A stretch of 55,493 bases of DNA, from positions 1 through 55,493 of the forward strand of contig CALKVC010000054.1 of NCBI GenBank assembly GCA_937996595.1, read 5' to 3'. Below are positions 9,913 to 19,434 of the stretch, one piece after another (position 1 is the stretch's first letter; every line of letters starts with the position of its first letter). A program made the position numbers and the translations under genes. The notes under the pieces were generated by a model. It ran no database searches. It had not been told where the DNA came from and saw nothing but the letters and a program-made list of their open reading frames with translations. Origin of the DNA: an uncultured Chitinophagaceae bacterium. GTDB taxonomy: Bacteria; Bacteroidota; Bacteroidia; Chitinophagales; Chitinophagaceae.

Positions 9913-11058
9913 TTATTTCAAAACTTCTGCCAGTTTTATATCCAATTGCTCTTCCCTTAATTCGGTGGCTATGATTTTTCCCTCCGGATCTAATAACACA
10001 TTATATGGAATACCGGCAAAGCCATACAGGTTTGCAGCAGGAGAATCTGTTCCTTTCAACTCACTTACCTGCGTCCAGGTTAAATTATCTTTTTTAACAG
10101 CATCCAGCCAGTCATTCCTGTCGTCATCCAGTGAAACACCCAGGATGGTGAAATTCCTGTTTTTATATTTGTTGTAAGCTGCCACCAGGTATGGGCTTTC
10201 CCCCCTGCATGGACCGCACCAGCTAGCCCAGAAATCAACCAGTACATATTTTCCTCTGAACTGGCTTAATGAAACCGGTTTACCGTCGGCATCATTTATG
10301 GTGAAGTCGGGTGCCATACTGCCAACCTGCGGTGTTTTTTCACGGATAGCCTGTTGTTGTGCCTGCTGTGCCATCATTTGGTTGAATTGTATAACAATGG
10401 AAGCTACGCCCTGGTGTTTTGGAAACCTGTTCTGTAAACCCGGAACAATGTTTTTAAGCCTGTTTGGATCAACATTGCGTGTATACCCCAGTGCAAACAT
10501 GGCAACCACAGGATCCGAAGTTGTATCAATAAAACGGGTGATATAACTAACGAACGATTCACCCAATGTGTTCATGTGCTGTTTTTTCACAGATACAAGG
10601 CTGTCGTTGCCGGTTAGTTTTGAAAGGGAATCAATGCTGGCACTAACTGTTTTTATCTGTTCGCTTTTTGTTGAAATGCCGATGAGCAGGCTTTTCAGTT
10701 TTGTATTGGCGGGGCTGTTAAAAACAGGACCTTCCAGGCTCACATCGTTTATATCTGCCGTAAAGCTGATCGACGGCTTGTCATTGATAAAGATAAATCC
10801 GGATTCCAATTTTTCGAAACGGATCCGGTACAGGCCTTCTTCAGTTGCTATACCGGATAATTCAAATTTTCCGTTTTTTATTTGCGCAGTATCCAGTATT
10901 TCGGGATTTTTCTGGCTGAAGAAAAGCTGGTCAAGGAATATCTGCTGGTCAGGAACATTTTTAATATTACCGCTTACGGTAAATTTTCCATTGTTCGATT
11001 CATTGTTGCATGAGAACATTAGCAGGCTGATGACTAATGCTGTTACGGTAATTTTCAT
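9913..11058 (-). CDS. TlpA-like thioredoxin lipoprotein with N-terminal DUF4369
   Basis: A 381-residue protein. The lipobox ends at Cys17 (LLMFSC). A DUF4369 beta-rich domain (about 25-125) with FTVSGNIKNVPDQQIFLDQL comes first, then a helical linker, then a thioredoxin-fold AhpC/TSA domain (about 246-381) with WASWCGPCRGES and the redox pair Cys281/Cys284. These proteins face the periplasm and are thought to act as thiol-disulfide reductants. It lies 71 bases downstream of gatB on the same strand and converges on the SusC operon. Confidence 0.92.
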   Translation of the reverse strand: MKITVTALVISLLMFSCNNESNNGKFTVSGNIKNVPDQQIFLDQLFFSQKNPEILDTAQIKNGKFELSGIATEEGLYRIRFEKLESGFIFINDKPSISFTADINDVSLEGPVFNSPANTKLKSLLIGISTKSEQIKTVSASIDSLSKLTGNDSLVSVKKQHMNTLGESFVSYITRFIDTTSDPVVAMFALGYTRNVDPNRLKNIVPGLQNRFPKHQGVASIVIQFNQMMAQQAQQQAIREKTPQVGSMAPDFTINDADGKPVSLSQFRGKYVLVDFWASWCGPCRGESPYLVAAYNKYKNRNFTILGVSLDDDRNDWLDAVKKDNLTWTQVSELKGTDSPAANLYGFAGIPYNVLLDPEGKIIATELREEQLDIKLAEVLK

Positions 11059-11129
11059 ATTGATAGCATAATTTACTTACAAAAATGGATGTTCACAATA
11101 TCACTTACTGGCCCATTCGCATATTAAAT

Positions 11130-12575
11130 TCAGTTTTGAAGTTTTTCGGATAACAATTTATTGACCAGTGCCATATCGGCTTTTCCTTTGCTCCTTTTTT
11201 TCACTTCGCCGGCAAACAGACCGATCAGCCCTTTTTTACCGCTCTTATACTCTTTCACTTTTTCAGGCATGGATGCAAGCACTTCATCAACCCATGTTTC
11301 TATGGATGATTCATTTTTTTCCTGGACAAGGTTTAGGGAAACGGCAATGGCTTCAGCTGTAGATGAAGGGTTCCTCATCAGTTCCTGCAAGATCTTTGTG
11401 GATGCGTTATTAAAATTCACCTGCCCGGATTCAGTAAGGTCAATCAGCGAAACAATAGCTTCGGCATGCAGTGGAAAACGGTTTATTGTAATATTGTTTT
11501 CATTGCAATAAGATTTAAGCGGTCCCAGCAACCAGTTAGCCGCCGCTTTTTTATTAGAAGTAAGTTTTGCCAGGGTTTCAAAAAAAAGGGCATCATCCTT
11601 ATCATTGCAAATGATGGTTGCATCATAAGCAGGCAAGGCATATTCATTTATAAATTTGTCTTTCCATTGTTCAGGCAATACCGGCATGTTATTCTTTACA
11701 GATTCAATGAAAGTGTCACTGATGGTAAATGGCGGCAGGTCGGGTTCAGGGAAATACCGGTAATCATCTGCATCTTCTTTGCTCCTTAATGAGAATGTGA
11801 CTTGCCTGTCGGCATCAAAACTCCTGGTTTCCTGTATTACGGGTTCATTATTTTCTGCAAGAGCGATTAACCGTTCCTGTTCAATTTCAATGGCTTTTTT
11901 AACATTGCGGATACTGTTCAGGTTTTTCACTTCCACTCTTTTGCCAAGTGCAGATTCGCCTTTTAACCTGATGGAAATATTGGCATCGCAGCGCATGCTG
12001 CCTTCTTCCATGTTACCATCGCAAACAGCCAGCCAGCGAACAGTTTTACGTAATTCAGTGAGAAATGAAAAAGCATCGGCTGCGCTGTGGATGCAAGGTT
12101 CTGTCACAATTTCCAGCAGGGGTATACCGGCACGGTTCAGGTCAATGCAGGTATAATCCGGGTCAATATCATGTAAACTTTTACCGGCATCCTCTTCCAG
12201 GTGTATCCGGTTAAGTTGTATGTCCTTTTTTGTGTCTGCAGAAATAATACTCACATATCCGCCTTTGCAAACCGGGGCTGTATGCTGACTAACCTGGTAT
12301 CCTTTGGGGAGGTCGGGATAGAAATAGTTTTTCCGGGCAAAATAGTTATTCCGCTCTATGTTACAATGCAGCGCAAGGCCCAGCTTTACGGCCAGTTCAA
12401 TAGCTTTACCGTTCATTTTAGGCAGGGTTCCCGGATGAGCGAGCGACACCGGGCTAACCTGTGTGTTGGGTTCAGCGCCAAAAGCCGTGCTGTCGGTACA
12501 AAACAATTTCGATTTTGTCTGCAACTGTGCATGTACTTCCAGCCCAACTACCAATTCGTATTTGTCGGTATTCAT
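11130..12575 (-). CDS. gatB: Asp-tRNA(Asn)/Glu-tRNA(Gln) amidotransferase subunit B
   Basis: A 481-residue GatB of standard length. It is the kinase/tRNA-binding subunit of GatCAB, which amidates mischarged Glu-tRNA(Gln) and/or Asp-tRNA(Asn). The N-terminus (YELVVGLEVHAQLQTKSKLF), the RIHLEEDAGKSLHD stretch and the signature CDGNMEEGSMRCDANIS are family hallmarks. The C-terminal YqeY-like tRNA-binding domain is present. An upstream ATG at 12611 would add a non-homologous stretch, so the ATG at 12573-12575 is preferred. gatA and gatC are not in the window. Confidence 0.95.
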   Translation of the reverse strand: MNTDKYELVVGLEVHAQLQTKSKLFCTDSTAFGAEPNTQVSPVSLAHPGTLPKMNGKAIELAVKLGLALHCNIERNNYFARKNYFYPDLPKGYQVSQHTAPVCKGGYVSIISADTKKDIQLNRIHLEEDAGKSLHDIDPDYTCIDLNRAGIPLLEIVTEPCIHSAADAFSFLTELRKTVRWLAVCDGNMEEGSMRCDANISIRLKGESALGKRVEVKNLNSIRNVKKAIEIEQERLIALAENNEPVIQETRSFDADRQVTFSLRSKEDADDYRYFPEPDLPPFTISDTFIESVKNNMPVLPEQWKDKFINEYALPAYDATIICNDKDDALFFETLAKLTSNKKAAANWLLGPLKSYCNENNITINRFPLHAEAIVSLIDLTESGQVNFNNASTKILQELMRNPSSTAEAIAVSLNLVQEKNESSIETWVDEVLASMPEKVKEYKSGKKGLIGLFAGEVKKRSKGKADMALVNKLLSEKLQN

Positions 12576-12581
12576 CGGTTG

Positions 12582-12589
12582 CAAAGGTA
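12582..12589 (-). promoter_or_regulatory. Possible -7 box of gatB
   Basis: Minus-strand TACCTTTG fits TAnnTTTG and ends only 6 bases before the chosen gatB ATG, which would imply a very short or absent leader. No convincing TTTG lies at the right distance upstream, so this is tentative. Confidence 0.3.
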
Positions 12590-12639
12590 AGCAGTTGTGG
12601 CGAGCAGCCATTGCGTTGGGGCGTTTTTTGAATGCCGTA

Positions 12640-12678
12640 GCAGAAAATAAAAAAGCGGACCTGTAGCAGATCCGCTTT
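12640..12678 (-). terminator. Rho-independent terminator of the PDZ-protein gene
   Basis: Read on the minus strand: AAAGCGGA (12678-12671), an 11-base loop, TCCGCTTT (12659-12652), then a T-rich tract. It starts 20 bases after the stop codon at 12699 and separates this gene from gatB. Confidence 0.75.
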
Positions 12679-12698
12679 ATGTTGTTTTTCGATGGCGT

Positions 12699-13730
12699 TT
12701 ATAAGTTTACTGTCTTTAATTTTTTAGGTATTTTGATATCAAAACTCATTTCTTTTCCATTGCGAAGCGCCTTGATATTATACGTCTTTTTTTCAGCATT
12801 TTCCATCAGTTGTTCCCTTACTTCATCTGTATTGTTTACTTTAACTCCCCCAATTTCAGTTACTATATCATCTTTTTGAAGGCCGGCTGAAGCAGAAGCT
12901 GAATTTTCTTCTACTTCCAGTACTTTTACTCCATTTCCTTCTTCAGTATCCTGAATTTTTAAGCCCAGTTTTTTCTGCCGGGGGAATGAGTAGTCGAAAT
13001 CAAAATCCCGGTTGTTAAATGCAAATGGGGCTGTTGTTCCAACCCTGTCCATATCGGGCATGGAAAACCGTTTGTATGAACCATCGGGAGCAGTAAATGC
13101 AAATGCCCTGGCGCTGCGTTTCCTTTCCTGCAGGGTAACTTTTACTGATTTTTCTTTTCCATCCCTTAGGTAATACACTTTTACTTCATCTTTAGGTTTA
13201 TGGGCGGTAACTGCTTTGTATAAAGATTCAGGGCCGTCTATTTTTGTGTCGGCTAATTTTGTAATTACATCAGCTTCTTTCAGGCCTGCTTTGGCTGCTG
13301 CGCTTTCTTCAGTAACATTGGTAATCTTTGCACCTTCACTGGTTTTTTCTGTAGTAACGCCTAAAAAAGCGCCGGCCTCCTTCTCATCATCGCTCCATGA
13401 AAAATTTCCCAATTCGCCCAGTTCCCCTAATTCACCCATTCCATCGCCAAACATGATCTTGTTTCCATCATTAATGATGATTTTCCTTTTGTTTACCGTG
13501 ATGTTATCATCATTGAATTCAACAAGAGGTTTGCCATTCACCAACACTTTATCGCCAATTATTTCAACCCTGATATCGGCATCTTTGGTGCCTTTTTTCC
13601 TGATAATGATTTCCTGGCTTTCCTTTTTTCCTTTGTCATCAATTTTTACATCATATTCCTGTGCCATGGCTTTATACCCAAAGGCACTGAATAACCAGGG
13701 GAGGAATGCTAATACTACTGCTTTTTTCAT
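12699..13730 (-). CDS. Secreted/periplasmic protein with two PDZ domains
   Basis: A 343-residue protein with a Sec signal peptide (residues 1-23, ending KAMAQ). An N-terminal beta-rich part (about 40-95) has the repeated pattern VEIIGDKVLVNGKPLVEFND. Two PDZ domains follow. PDZ1 (about 118-205) has GAFLGVTTE and AAKAGLKEADVITKL. PDZ2 (about 253-340) has LGLKI and ASAGLQKDDIVTEIGG. There is no protease domain, so it is a periplasmic PDZ scaffold rather than a DegP-type enzyme. The operator-like repeats just upstream (13744-13807) suggest regulated expression. It is transcribed alone, with its own terminator. Confidence 0.85.
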   Translation of the reverse strand: MKKAVVLAFLPWLFSAFGYKAMAQEYDVKIDDKGKKESQEIIIRKKGTKDADIRVEIIGDKVLVNGKPLVEFNDDNITVNKRKIIINDGNKIMFGDGMGELGELGELGNFSWSDDEKEAGAFLGVTTEKTSEGAKITNVTEESAAAKAGLKEADVITKLADTKIDGPESLYKAVTAHKPKDEVKVYYLRDGKEKSVKVTLQERKRSARAFAFTAPDGSYKRFSMPDMDRVGTTAPFAFNNRDFDFDYSFPRQKKLGLKIQDTEEGNGVKVLEVEENSASASAGLQKDDIVTEIGGVKVNNTDEVREQLMENAEKKTYNIKALRNGKEMSFDIKIPKKLKTVNL

Positions 13731-13743
13731 GATTATAATTTTT

Positions 13744-13807
13744 ATGTACGAAACTTTTAGTACATCAAAACTAATGAGTTTTTCCGAAATACGAAACTTT
13801 TCGGAAA
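13744..13807 (-). promoter_or_regulatory. Twin inverted repeats, likely repressor operator of the PDZ gene
   Basis: Two dyads lie 13-77 bases before the PDZ-protein ATG. Dyad 1 is ATGTAC (13744-13749) and GTACAT (13760-13765) around a 10-base centre. Dyad 2 is TTTCCGAAA (13781-13789) and TTTCGGAAA (13799-13807) around a 9-base centre. Both centres contain the same 12-base word TACGAAACTTTT, at 13747 and 13790, 43 bases apart. This is what a dimeric repressor with two sites looks like. A BlaI/MecI-type regulator is my guess from the ACTAAAA/TTTCGTA-like half-sites. No such regulator gene is in the window. Confidence 0.5.
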
Positions 13808-13876
13808 TATTTATTTTTCTTTAACAGTTGGTTTACCGGTGTTTACTTTTTATGAGGCAGGAAAACGCTCAATGGC

Positions 13877-14767
13877 TTAAACGTCAATCAGTTCATTTAC
13901 ATGGTTGTGGATGTTCCTGGCAATCTTTTCCGTTGGAACATCATTATCATCACCGCCAAAAGGGTCTTCAATTTCTTCAGCAATCAGTTCAAGGCTGGCC
14001 AGTACATAAAATATGAACACAACAACAGGAATTACATAGTAACTCAGGCTGAACACATATCCAATGGGAAGGGTCATGATATAAATGAAAATGAATTTTT
14101 TTATGAACACGCTGTATGAAAAGGGGATTGGTGTGTTCTTAATACGTTCGCAGGCACCGCAGATATCGGTAAACGACTGTAATTCTGCATTCAGCACAAT
14201 TAGCTGGTTGCCGTCTATTTTTCCTTCCCGGTACAATTGCTGAATATGTGCGAACATTAATAGTGCGATCTGGTTTGGAATATGTTTTTCCTTGTCTATT
14301 TTACTGAAGATGGAGTCATGTTCAGGGTTTTCAAACAGGGCTGTTCTTGTCTTTTCTGATTTAAGGTGGTTGTGTAACGCATACGCATATGCGGGAATGA
14401 TCTTTCGGAAGAAGGAACGTTGCACGGCTTCTTCCCCGGGCAGGATGGCTGCCAGTTTTAATGCGAGGTTTCGGCTGTTGTTTACCAGCGATCCCCAGAG
14501 TTTACGTCCTTCCCACCACCTGTCGTAAGCCGTATTTGTTCTGAATACAAGAAGCATGGAAATAGCAAACCCCAGCAGGTTATGCATGATGGGTATATTC
14601 TTTACAAAACTTTTATCTGTAACAGGGAATATATTGGTTTCAAGGTAAGCGATAATAAACGAATACACACTTATGCCTATAAGCAAGGGGAATAATTTCC
14701 TGAACGTGTCGGCTTTGTGTAACCGGAAAATAAACGTGAACCAGTCTTTGGGGTTGTAATTGATCAT
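13877..14767 (-). CDS. Bestrophin-family ion channel
   Basis: A 296-residue inner-membrane protein of the bestrophin/UPF0187 family, with about four helix groups. The signature region LVFRTNTAYDRWWEGRKLWG (about residues 74-93) is the conserved bestrophin segment, and the start MINYNPKDWFTFIF is typical of bacterial members. Bacterial homologues form pentameric channels passing cations or anions. The physiological role here is unknown. Neighbours give no functional hint. Confidence 0.9.
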   Translation of the reverse strand: MINYNPKDWFTFIFRLHKADTFRKLFPLLIGISVYSFIIAYLETNIFPVTDKSFVKNIPIMHNLLGFAISMLLVFRTNTAYDRWWEGRKLWGSLVNNSRNLALKLAAILPGEEAVQRSFFRKIIPAYAYALHNHLKSEKTRTALFENPEHDSIFSKIDKEKHIPNQIALLMFAHIQQLYREGKIDGNQLIVLNAELQSFTDICGACERIKNTPIPFSYSVFIKKFIFIYIMTLPIGYVFSLSYYVIPVVVFIFYVLASLELIAEEIEDPFGGDDNDVPTEKIARNIHNHVNELIDV

Positions 14768-14832
14768 AAGTAAAAATAATAAGTTCCCCGGTGCTGCTTC
14801 ATTTTTTTATGCTGTTCACTGCATTTTGTCAG

Positions 14833-15369
14833 TCATTTCTGCCAACTGTCTTTTCCGGCAATGAAAGTCTTTACCGGGCAATCATCTACTACTTCATCAC
14901 AAACATATGTCATTCCAATTTTTTCCAGCACGTTCAGCGAAGCAAGGTTATCTATATGCGCCCGGCCGGTAACAGTTTGCAAACTAAGCACATTAAATGC
15001 ATGACTTAGGGTATGCCGGGCAGATTCGGTTGCATAACCCATTCCCCAGTAATTTTTACGCAACCTGTATCCCAGGTCGGTTTCATCAAGTTCCGGCCTG
15101 TATTTTAAACCACACCAGCCAATGAATTCCATATCGTCTTTTGTATGCATCGCCCATCTGCCCAGGTTTCTTTCGTATTGGGGTAATATGATATCCCGGA
15201 TGATCTGCCTTGCATGATTTTCGTCTTTCAATACCGGTTCATGCAGGTACTTCAGAACGTCTTCGTCGCTGTTGAGCTTCAGCACCAATGATGCATCAGC
15301 TTCGGTAAAGCGGCGCAGTATCAGCCTGGGTGTTTCAAGAACGATGTACATTTGTAATGGTTGATTCAA
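14833..15369 (-). CDS. GNAT-family N-acetyltransferase (RimJ/RimL-like)
   Basis: About 178 residues with the start motif ETPRLILRRFTEAD and the acetyl-CoA binding loop YRLRKNYWGMGYATE (residues 101-115), followed by VLEKIGMTYV. The RimJ/RimL-type layout suggests acetylation of an amine on a protein N-terminus or small molecule; the substrate is unknown. Either ATG at 15367-15369 or the one six codons later (15349-15351) is possible. The later one starts closer to the conserved IVLETPRLIL. Confidence 0.88.
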   Translation of the reverse strand: MNQPLQMYIVLETPRLILRRFTEADASLVLKLNSDEDVLKYLHEPVLKDENHARQIIRDIILPQYERNLGRWAMHTKDDMEFIGWCGLKYRPELDETDLGYRLRKNYWGMGYATESARHTLSHAFNVLSLQTVTGRAHIDNLASLNVLEKIGMTYVCDEVVDDCPVKTFIAGKDSWQK

Positions 15370-15456
15370 TTATACAGGTAGTGCCTTCCGGTTACAGAAA
15401 GAAACAAGTTTACACGCCTTAAGTATGCCCTGCTTTCCGGGCAGCCTTGTTAATTT

Positions 15457-18096
15457 TTAGAGTAGAGCCTTAACTGCTGCAATCACATCCTGTAGGCGGC
15501 TAACATCCTGTCCACCTGCCGTTGCCAGGGTCGCTTGCCCGCCGCCGCCGCCTTTGATGAGTTGCTTAACATGTTCATTGATGATTTTGCCGGCATCCAT
15601 TTTTTTTGCGGCTACCACCGTTTCACTGATGCTGATGGCAATATTGGCTTTGCCACCGATATTTGCGCAAAGTACCACCAGGTGATCGTGCAGGTGGTTC
15701 TTAAGGTCGAAGCAGAGTTTTTTCAGCGCATCTGCATTGGGCACTTCAATAATATCACCGATGAAGCTTACATTATCAATGATCTCATCTTTATGCAGCA
15801 ACTCATTGCGGATACCCACCAGTTGCCTTGCTTCCAGCGATTCAATACGTTTAAGCAGGGTTGTGTTTTCAGCCTGTATGCTTTCCAGCGACCTGATAAT
15901 ATTCGCCGGATTTTTCAATGCTTCCCTGATTTGTCTTATCTGCTCAAACTGTTCGTTGATCATTTTTTCTGCTGCTTTACCGCATACGGCTTCTATCCTT
16001 CTAACACCCGCAGCAACAGCCGTTTCATGTTTTATCTTAAAAATACCCAGTTCGCCGGTGCTTCCAACATGTGTACCGCCACATAATTCTATTGAATAAG
16101 CGGGATCTATCATGACCACCCTTACCGTATCAGCATATTTCTCTCCAAACAACGCCATGGCTCCCATCGCAATAGCTTCATCTTTTGCCATCTGTTTTAT
16201 TACAACCGGAATATTCTCCCTTATCTTTTCATTCACCATCTCTTCCACGGCAATCATTTCCTGTTCGCTCATTTTTGCAAAATGCGAAAAATCGAACCGG
16301 GTATGCTCTTCATTTACCAGGCTCCCTTTTTGCGCCACATGGGTACCCAGTACTTTCCTTAGTGCGGCATGCATCAGGTGTGTTACTGTATGGTGAACCG
16401 TTATGTCTTTCCTCCGGCTTCGGTCAATCGTTGCCGTTACTTCTCCCGAAAGGTCATCCGGAACTTGTTCTGCAAAATGGATAACCAGGTCGTTTTCCTT
16501 TTTGGTATTGATTATCCGGATAGTTGCCGATCCTGATTCACCTTGATTGGCATCAAGACTGATGATACCGGTATCGCCTACTTGTCCGCCGCTTTCAGCA
16601 TAAAATGGTGTGTTTTCAAGTACAAGCTGGTACAGTTCTTTGCCTTTACCCGACACTTTGCGGTATTTCAGGATCTTCGTTTTCGTTTCATGGCTGTCAT
16701 AACCGGTAAAGCTTCCAAAATCACCTTCATTAACTATCTGCCAGTCTTCCGTATCCAGAGCAGTTGCAGCCCTGCTCCTGTCTTTTTGTTGTTTCATTTC
16801 TGCCTCAAAACCGGCTTCATCTACTGCCAGGTTGTTTTCGGAGGCAATGAGCCTGGTAAGGTCAATCGGGAATCCGAATGTGTCCAGTAATTCAAAAGCA
16901 TCTTTTCCAGAAATGGTTTTACCCGAAGCTGCAGCGATGATGCTATCCATTCTTTTTAATCCTTTGTCAAGGGTTCTTAAAAAGGCTTCTTCTTCTTCCC
17001 TGATTACTTTACTTACAAATTCCTGTTGTTTATCCAGTTCAGGAAACACAGTTGAAAACTGTGTAGCAATCACCGGTAATAACTGGTAAAGCAGGGGTTG
17101 TTTGTATTGCAGGTAAGAATAATAATATCTTACAGCCCTGCGCAATATGCGTCGAATTACATATCCGGCGCCGGTATTGGAAGGTAACTGTCCGTCTGCA
17201 ATGGTAAAACCGATGGCCCTAATATGATCAGCCAATACCCTGAAAGCGATGCTTTCTTTGTCATCACCGGCCAGGTATTTTTTACCGGTTATCTTTTCGG
17301 TGGCTGCGATGGTGCCGCTAAAAATATCGGTATCATAATTGGAAGTCTTGTTTTGGATGACCCGTACGAGCCGTTCAAATCCCATTCCTGTATCAACATG
17401 CTGTGCGGGTAATGGTTGCAGGCTGCCGTCTTTTAAGCGGTTGTATTGCATGAATACATTATTCCAGATTTCAATTACCTGCGGGTTGTCTTTATTCACG
17501 AGGTCGCGGCCCGGTATGAGCGCCCGTTCATGATCCGGCCTCATATCTACGTGAATTTCACTGCAAGGCCCGCAAGGCCCGGTATCACCCATTTCCCAGA
17601 AATTATCTTTTTTATTGCCGTAAACGATATGGTCTTCCGCTACCAGTTTGCGCCATGCTTCCAAGGCAATTTTTGATGGGGGAAGCCCTTCTTTTTCATC
17701 ACCTTCAAAAACGCTGACATACAAACGGTCTGTTGGAATTTTATATAATTCGGTTAGGAGTTCCCAGCTCCAGGCAATGGCTTCAGTTTTAAAGTAATCG
17801 CCAAAACTCCAGTTGCCCAGCATTTCAAACATGGTATGGTGATAGGTGTCAACGCCAACTTCTTCCAGGTCGTTGTGTTTTCCGCTTACCCGGAGGCATT
17901 TTTGTGTATCGGCTATACGGGGAGCAGGTGCTTTTTTGTTGCCCAGGAAGTAATCCTTAAACTGGTTCATTCCTGCATTGGTAAACAATAAAGTGGGGTC
18001 GTTTTTTACTACAATGGGTGCTGAAGGAACTATCAGGTGTTCTTTTGACCTGAAAAAATCTAGGAAAACCTGCCTGATTGCTGCGCTCGTCATCAT
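15457..18096 (-). CDS. alaS: Alanine--tRNA ligase
   Basis: An 879-residue full-length AlaRS. The aminoacylation domain (about 1-440) has the class II motif FTNAGMNQFKDYFLG and TGPCGPCSEIH. The editing domain carries HHTVTHLMHAALRKVLG (HxxxH zinc motif) and the distal CGGTHV. The C-Ala domain ends with the glycine-rich KGGGGGQATLATAGG. It charges tRNA(Ala) and clears mischarged Ser/Gly. Two consecutive ATGs (18094-18096 and 18091-18093) mark the start. It is divergent from the M23 peptidase gene, an arrangement I recall as frequent in Bacteroidota. Confidence 0.97.
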   Translation of the reverse strand: MMTSAAIRQVFLDFFRSKEHLIVPSAPIVVKNDPTLLFTNAGMNQFKDYFLGNKKAPAPRIADTQKCLRVSGKHNDLEEVGVDTYHHTMFEMLGNWSFGDYFKTEAIAWSWELLTELYKIPTDRLYVSVFEGDEKEGLPPSKIALEAWRKLVAEDHIVYGNKKDNFWEMGDTGPCGPCSEIHVDMRPDHERALIPGRDLVNKDNPQVIEIWNNVFMQYNRLKDGSLQPLPAQHVDTGMGFERLVRVIQNKTSNYDTDIFSGTIAATEKITGKKYLAGDDKESIAFRVLADHIRAIGFTIADGQLPSNTGAGYVIRRILRRAVRYYYSYLQYKQPLLYQLLPVIATQFSTVFPELDKQQEFVSKVIREEEEAFLRTLDKGLKRMDSIIAAASGKTISGKDAFELLDTFGFPIDLTRLIASENNLAVDEAGFEAEMKQQKDRSRAATALDTEDWQIVNEGDFGSFTGYDSHETKTKILKYRKVSGKGKELYQLVLENTPFYAESGGQVGDTGIISLDANQGESGSATIRIINTKKENDLVIHFAEQVPDDLSGEVTATIDRSRRKDITVHHTVTHLMHAALRKVLGTHVAQKGSLVNEEHTRFDFSHFAKMSEQEMIAVEEMVNEKIRENIPVVIKQMAKDEAIAMGAMALFGEKYADTVRVVMIDPAYSIELCGGTHVGSTGELGIFKIKHETAVAAGVRRIEAVCGKAAEKMINEQFEQIRQIREALKNPANIIRSLESIQAENTTLLKRIESLEARQLVGIRNELLHKDEIIDNVSFIGDIIEVPNADALKKLCFDLKNHLHDHLVVLCANIGGKANIAISISETVVAAKKMDAGKIINEHVKQLIKGGGGGQATLATAGGQDVSRLQDVIAAVKALL

Positions 18097-18171
18097 ATGC
18101 TAAAATGAGTTATTGGGTTGCTTTTAGTTGTTAAATAGGTTTAAATTTGTGCACTTTTGTAAACCTTGCCG

Positions 18172-18179
18172 CAAAGGTA
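18172..18179 (-). promoter_or_regulatory. Possible -7 box of alaS
   Basis: Minus-strand TACCTTTG (TAnnTTTG) lies about 75 bases before the alaS ATG, in the 268-base divergent gap. No good TTTG is seen 17-23 bases upstream. The rest of the gap shows no gene, RNA structure or repeat I can support. Confidence 0.3.
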
Positions 18180-18364
18180 ATAAAACTGCCCGCCCATTTG
18201 GTACCGGGTACAAACAAAGTTAACTGGCAGGGTTCAGGTATTGAATAAAACCGGTAAGCTGCATTTTGCAGGTTGATTTGATTGCCGGAACCGGTAATCA
18301 ACCGAATACACGAACCGGGCAGGGGAATTAAATTGATATCTTATAAGCCTTTGCGGGCTATGGC

Positions 18365-19339
18365 ATGAAAAAGATCAAATATTTTTATAATACGCATACC
18401 CTCAGGTATGAAAAGCTGGTAACTCCTTTACGGGTAAAGTTGTTGCGCTTTTTTGGTTTCCTTTCCGCCCTTATTGTCAGTTCTGCCATCATTATCTATT
18501 TGTATAACCGCTTTTTCCCACGTCCAACCGATATTGAAGCAAAGAAAAAATATGAAGTGCTAAGGGAAAACTATGCCGTGATTAACAGCAAGGTAAAAAC
18601 CCTGCAGGAACAACTGGCGGCACTTGAAAAGAGAGATAACGAGGTTTACCGGTCTATTTTTGAAGCCAACCCGTTGCCAGACAGTGCCCGTGCAAAAATC
18701 ATAGAGAAGAAAAACGAAATTGAAAAGGTGAACATTATGAGTGATTATGCACTGGAAAAAGATATTGCCAGCCAGTTGAACAATATCAGTGCCAGGATTG
18801 CTTACCAGTTTACCAGTTATGATGCTATTGCCAAGCTGATAAAGAACCAGGATGCCAAACTTGCCTGTATTCCGGCTATACAGCCAGTAAGTAATAAACA
18901 ACTGAACCGCATTGCCAGTGGATTTGGAATGCGGATAGACCCGGTGTACGGAACGCCTAAAATGCATAAGGGCCTTGATTTTACCGCTCCCCAGGGAACG
19001 CCCATTTATGCAACCGGCGACGGAACCGTATCCTTATCAGGGTATTCGGAAAGCGGATACGGAAACCATGTGATCATTAACCATGGCTATGGGTACCAGA
19101 CTTTATACGGGCATATGGTACGGATAAAGGCCAGGCAGGGGCAACGGGTGAAAAGGGGAGAAGTGATTGGATGGGTGGGAAGTACCGGAAAAAGTACCGG
19201 CCCGCATTGCCACTATGAAGTACATATTAACGGCGGTGAGGTAGACCCGGTTTACTTTTTTTATAACGACCTGAATGCAGAACAGTATGACAGGCTGTTA
19301 AAGATTGCCGCTACCGGAAGTGCAAAAAGTTTTGATTAA
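18365..19339 (+). CDS. M23-family peptidase, membrane-anchored
   Basis: A 324-residue protein. The cytoplasmic start (MKKIKYFYNTHTLRYEKL) precedes one membrane helix (about 30-50), then a coiled-coil (about 55-125), then a C-terminal LytM/peptidase M23 domain (about 180-310). All zinc/catalytic positions are present: His201 and Asp205 (HKGLD), His250 (GHM), His281 and His283 (HCHYEV). It should therefore be an active peptidoglycan endopeptidase working from the inner membrane into the periplasm, in cell elongation or division. It is followed after 95 bases by a MerR-type regulator gene. Confidence 0.93.
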   Translation: MKKIKYFYNTHTLRYEKLVTPLRVKLLRFFGFLSALIVSSAIIIYLYNRFFPRPTDIEAKKKYEVLRENYAVINSKVKTLQEQLAALEKRDNEVYRSIFEANPLPDSARAKIIEKKNEIEKVNIMSDYALEKDIASQLNNISARIAYQFTSYDAIAKLIKNQDAKLACIPAIQPVSNKQLNRIASGFGMRIDPVYGTPKMHKGLDFTAPQGTPIYATGDGTVSLSGYSESGYGNHVIINHGYGYQTLYGHMVRIKARQGQRVKRGEVIGWVGSTGKSTGPHCHYEVHINGGEVDPVYFFYNDLNAEQYDRLLKIAATGSAKSFD

Positions 19340-19434
19340 CTTTATGCAGTTGGAAGAATAGGGCGCAATAGACTGAAGCCATTTGATTGTTTTAAATAAA
19401 AAGTTTTCGACCAATAAATAAAAACCCAGTTATC

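Noticed and set aside
15535..16086. 183-codon plus-strand frame opposite alaS
   Set aside because: Lies within the editing and C-Ala regions of alaS; a shadow frame with no domain.
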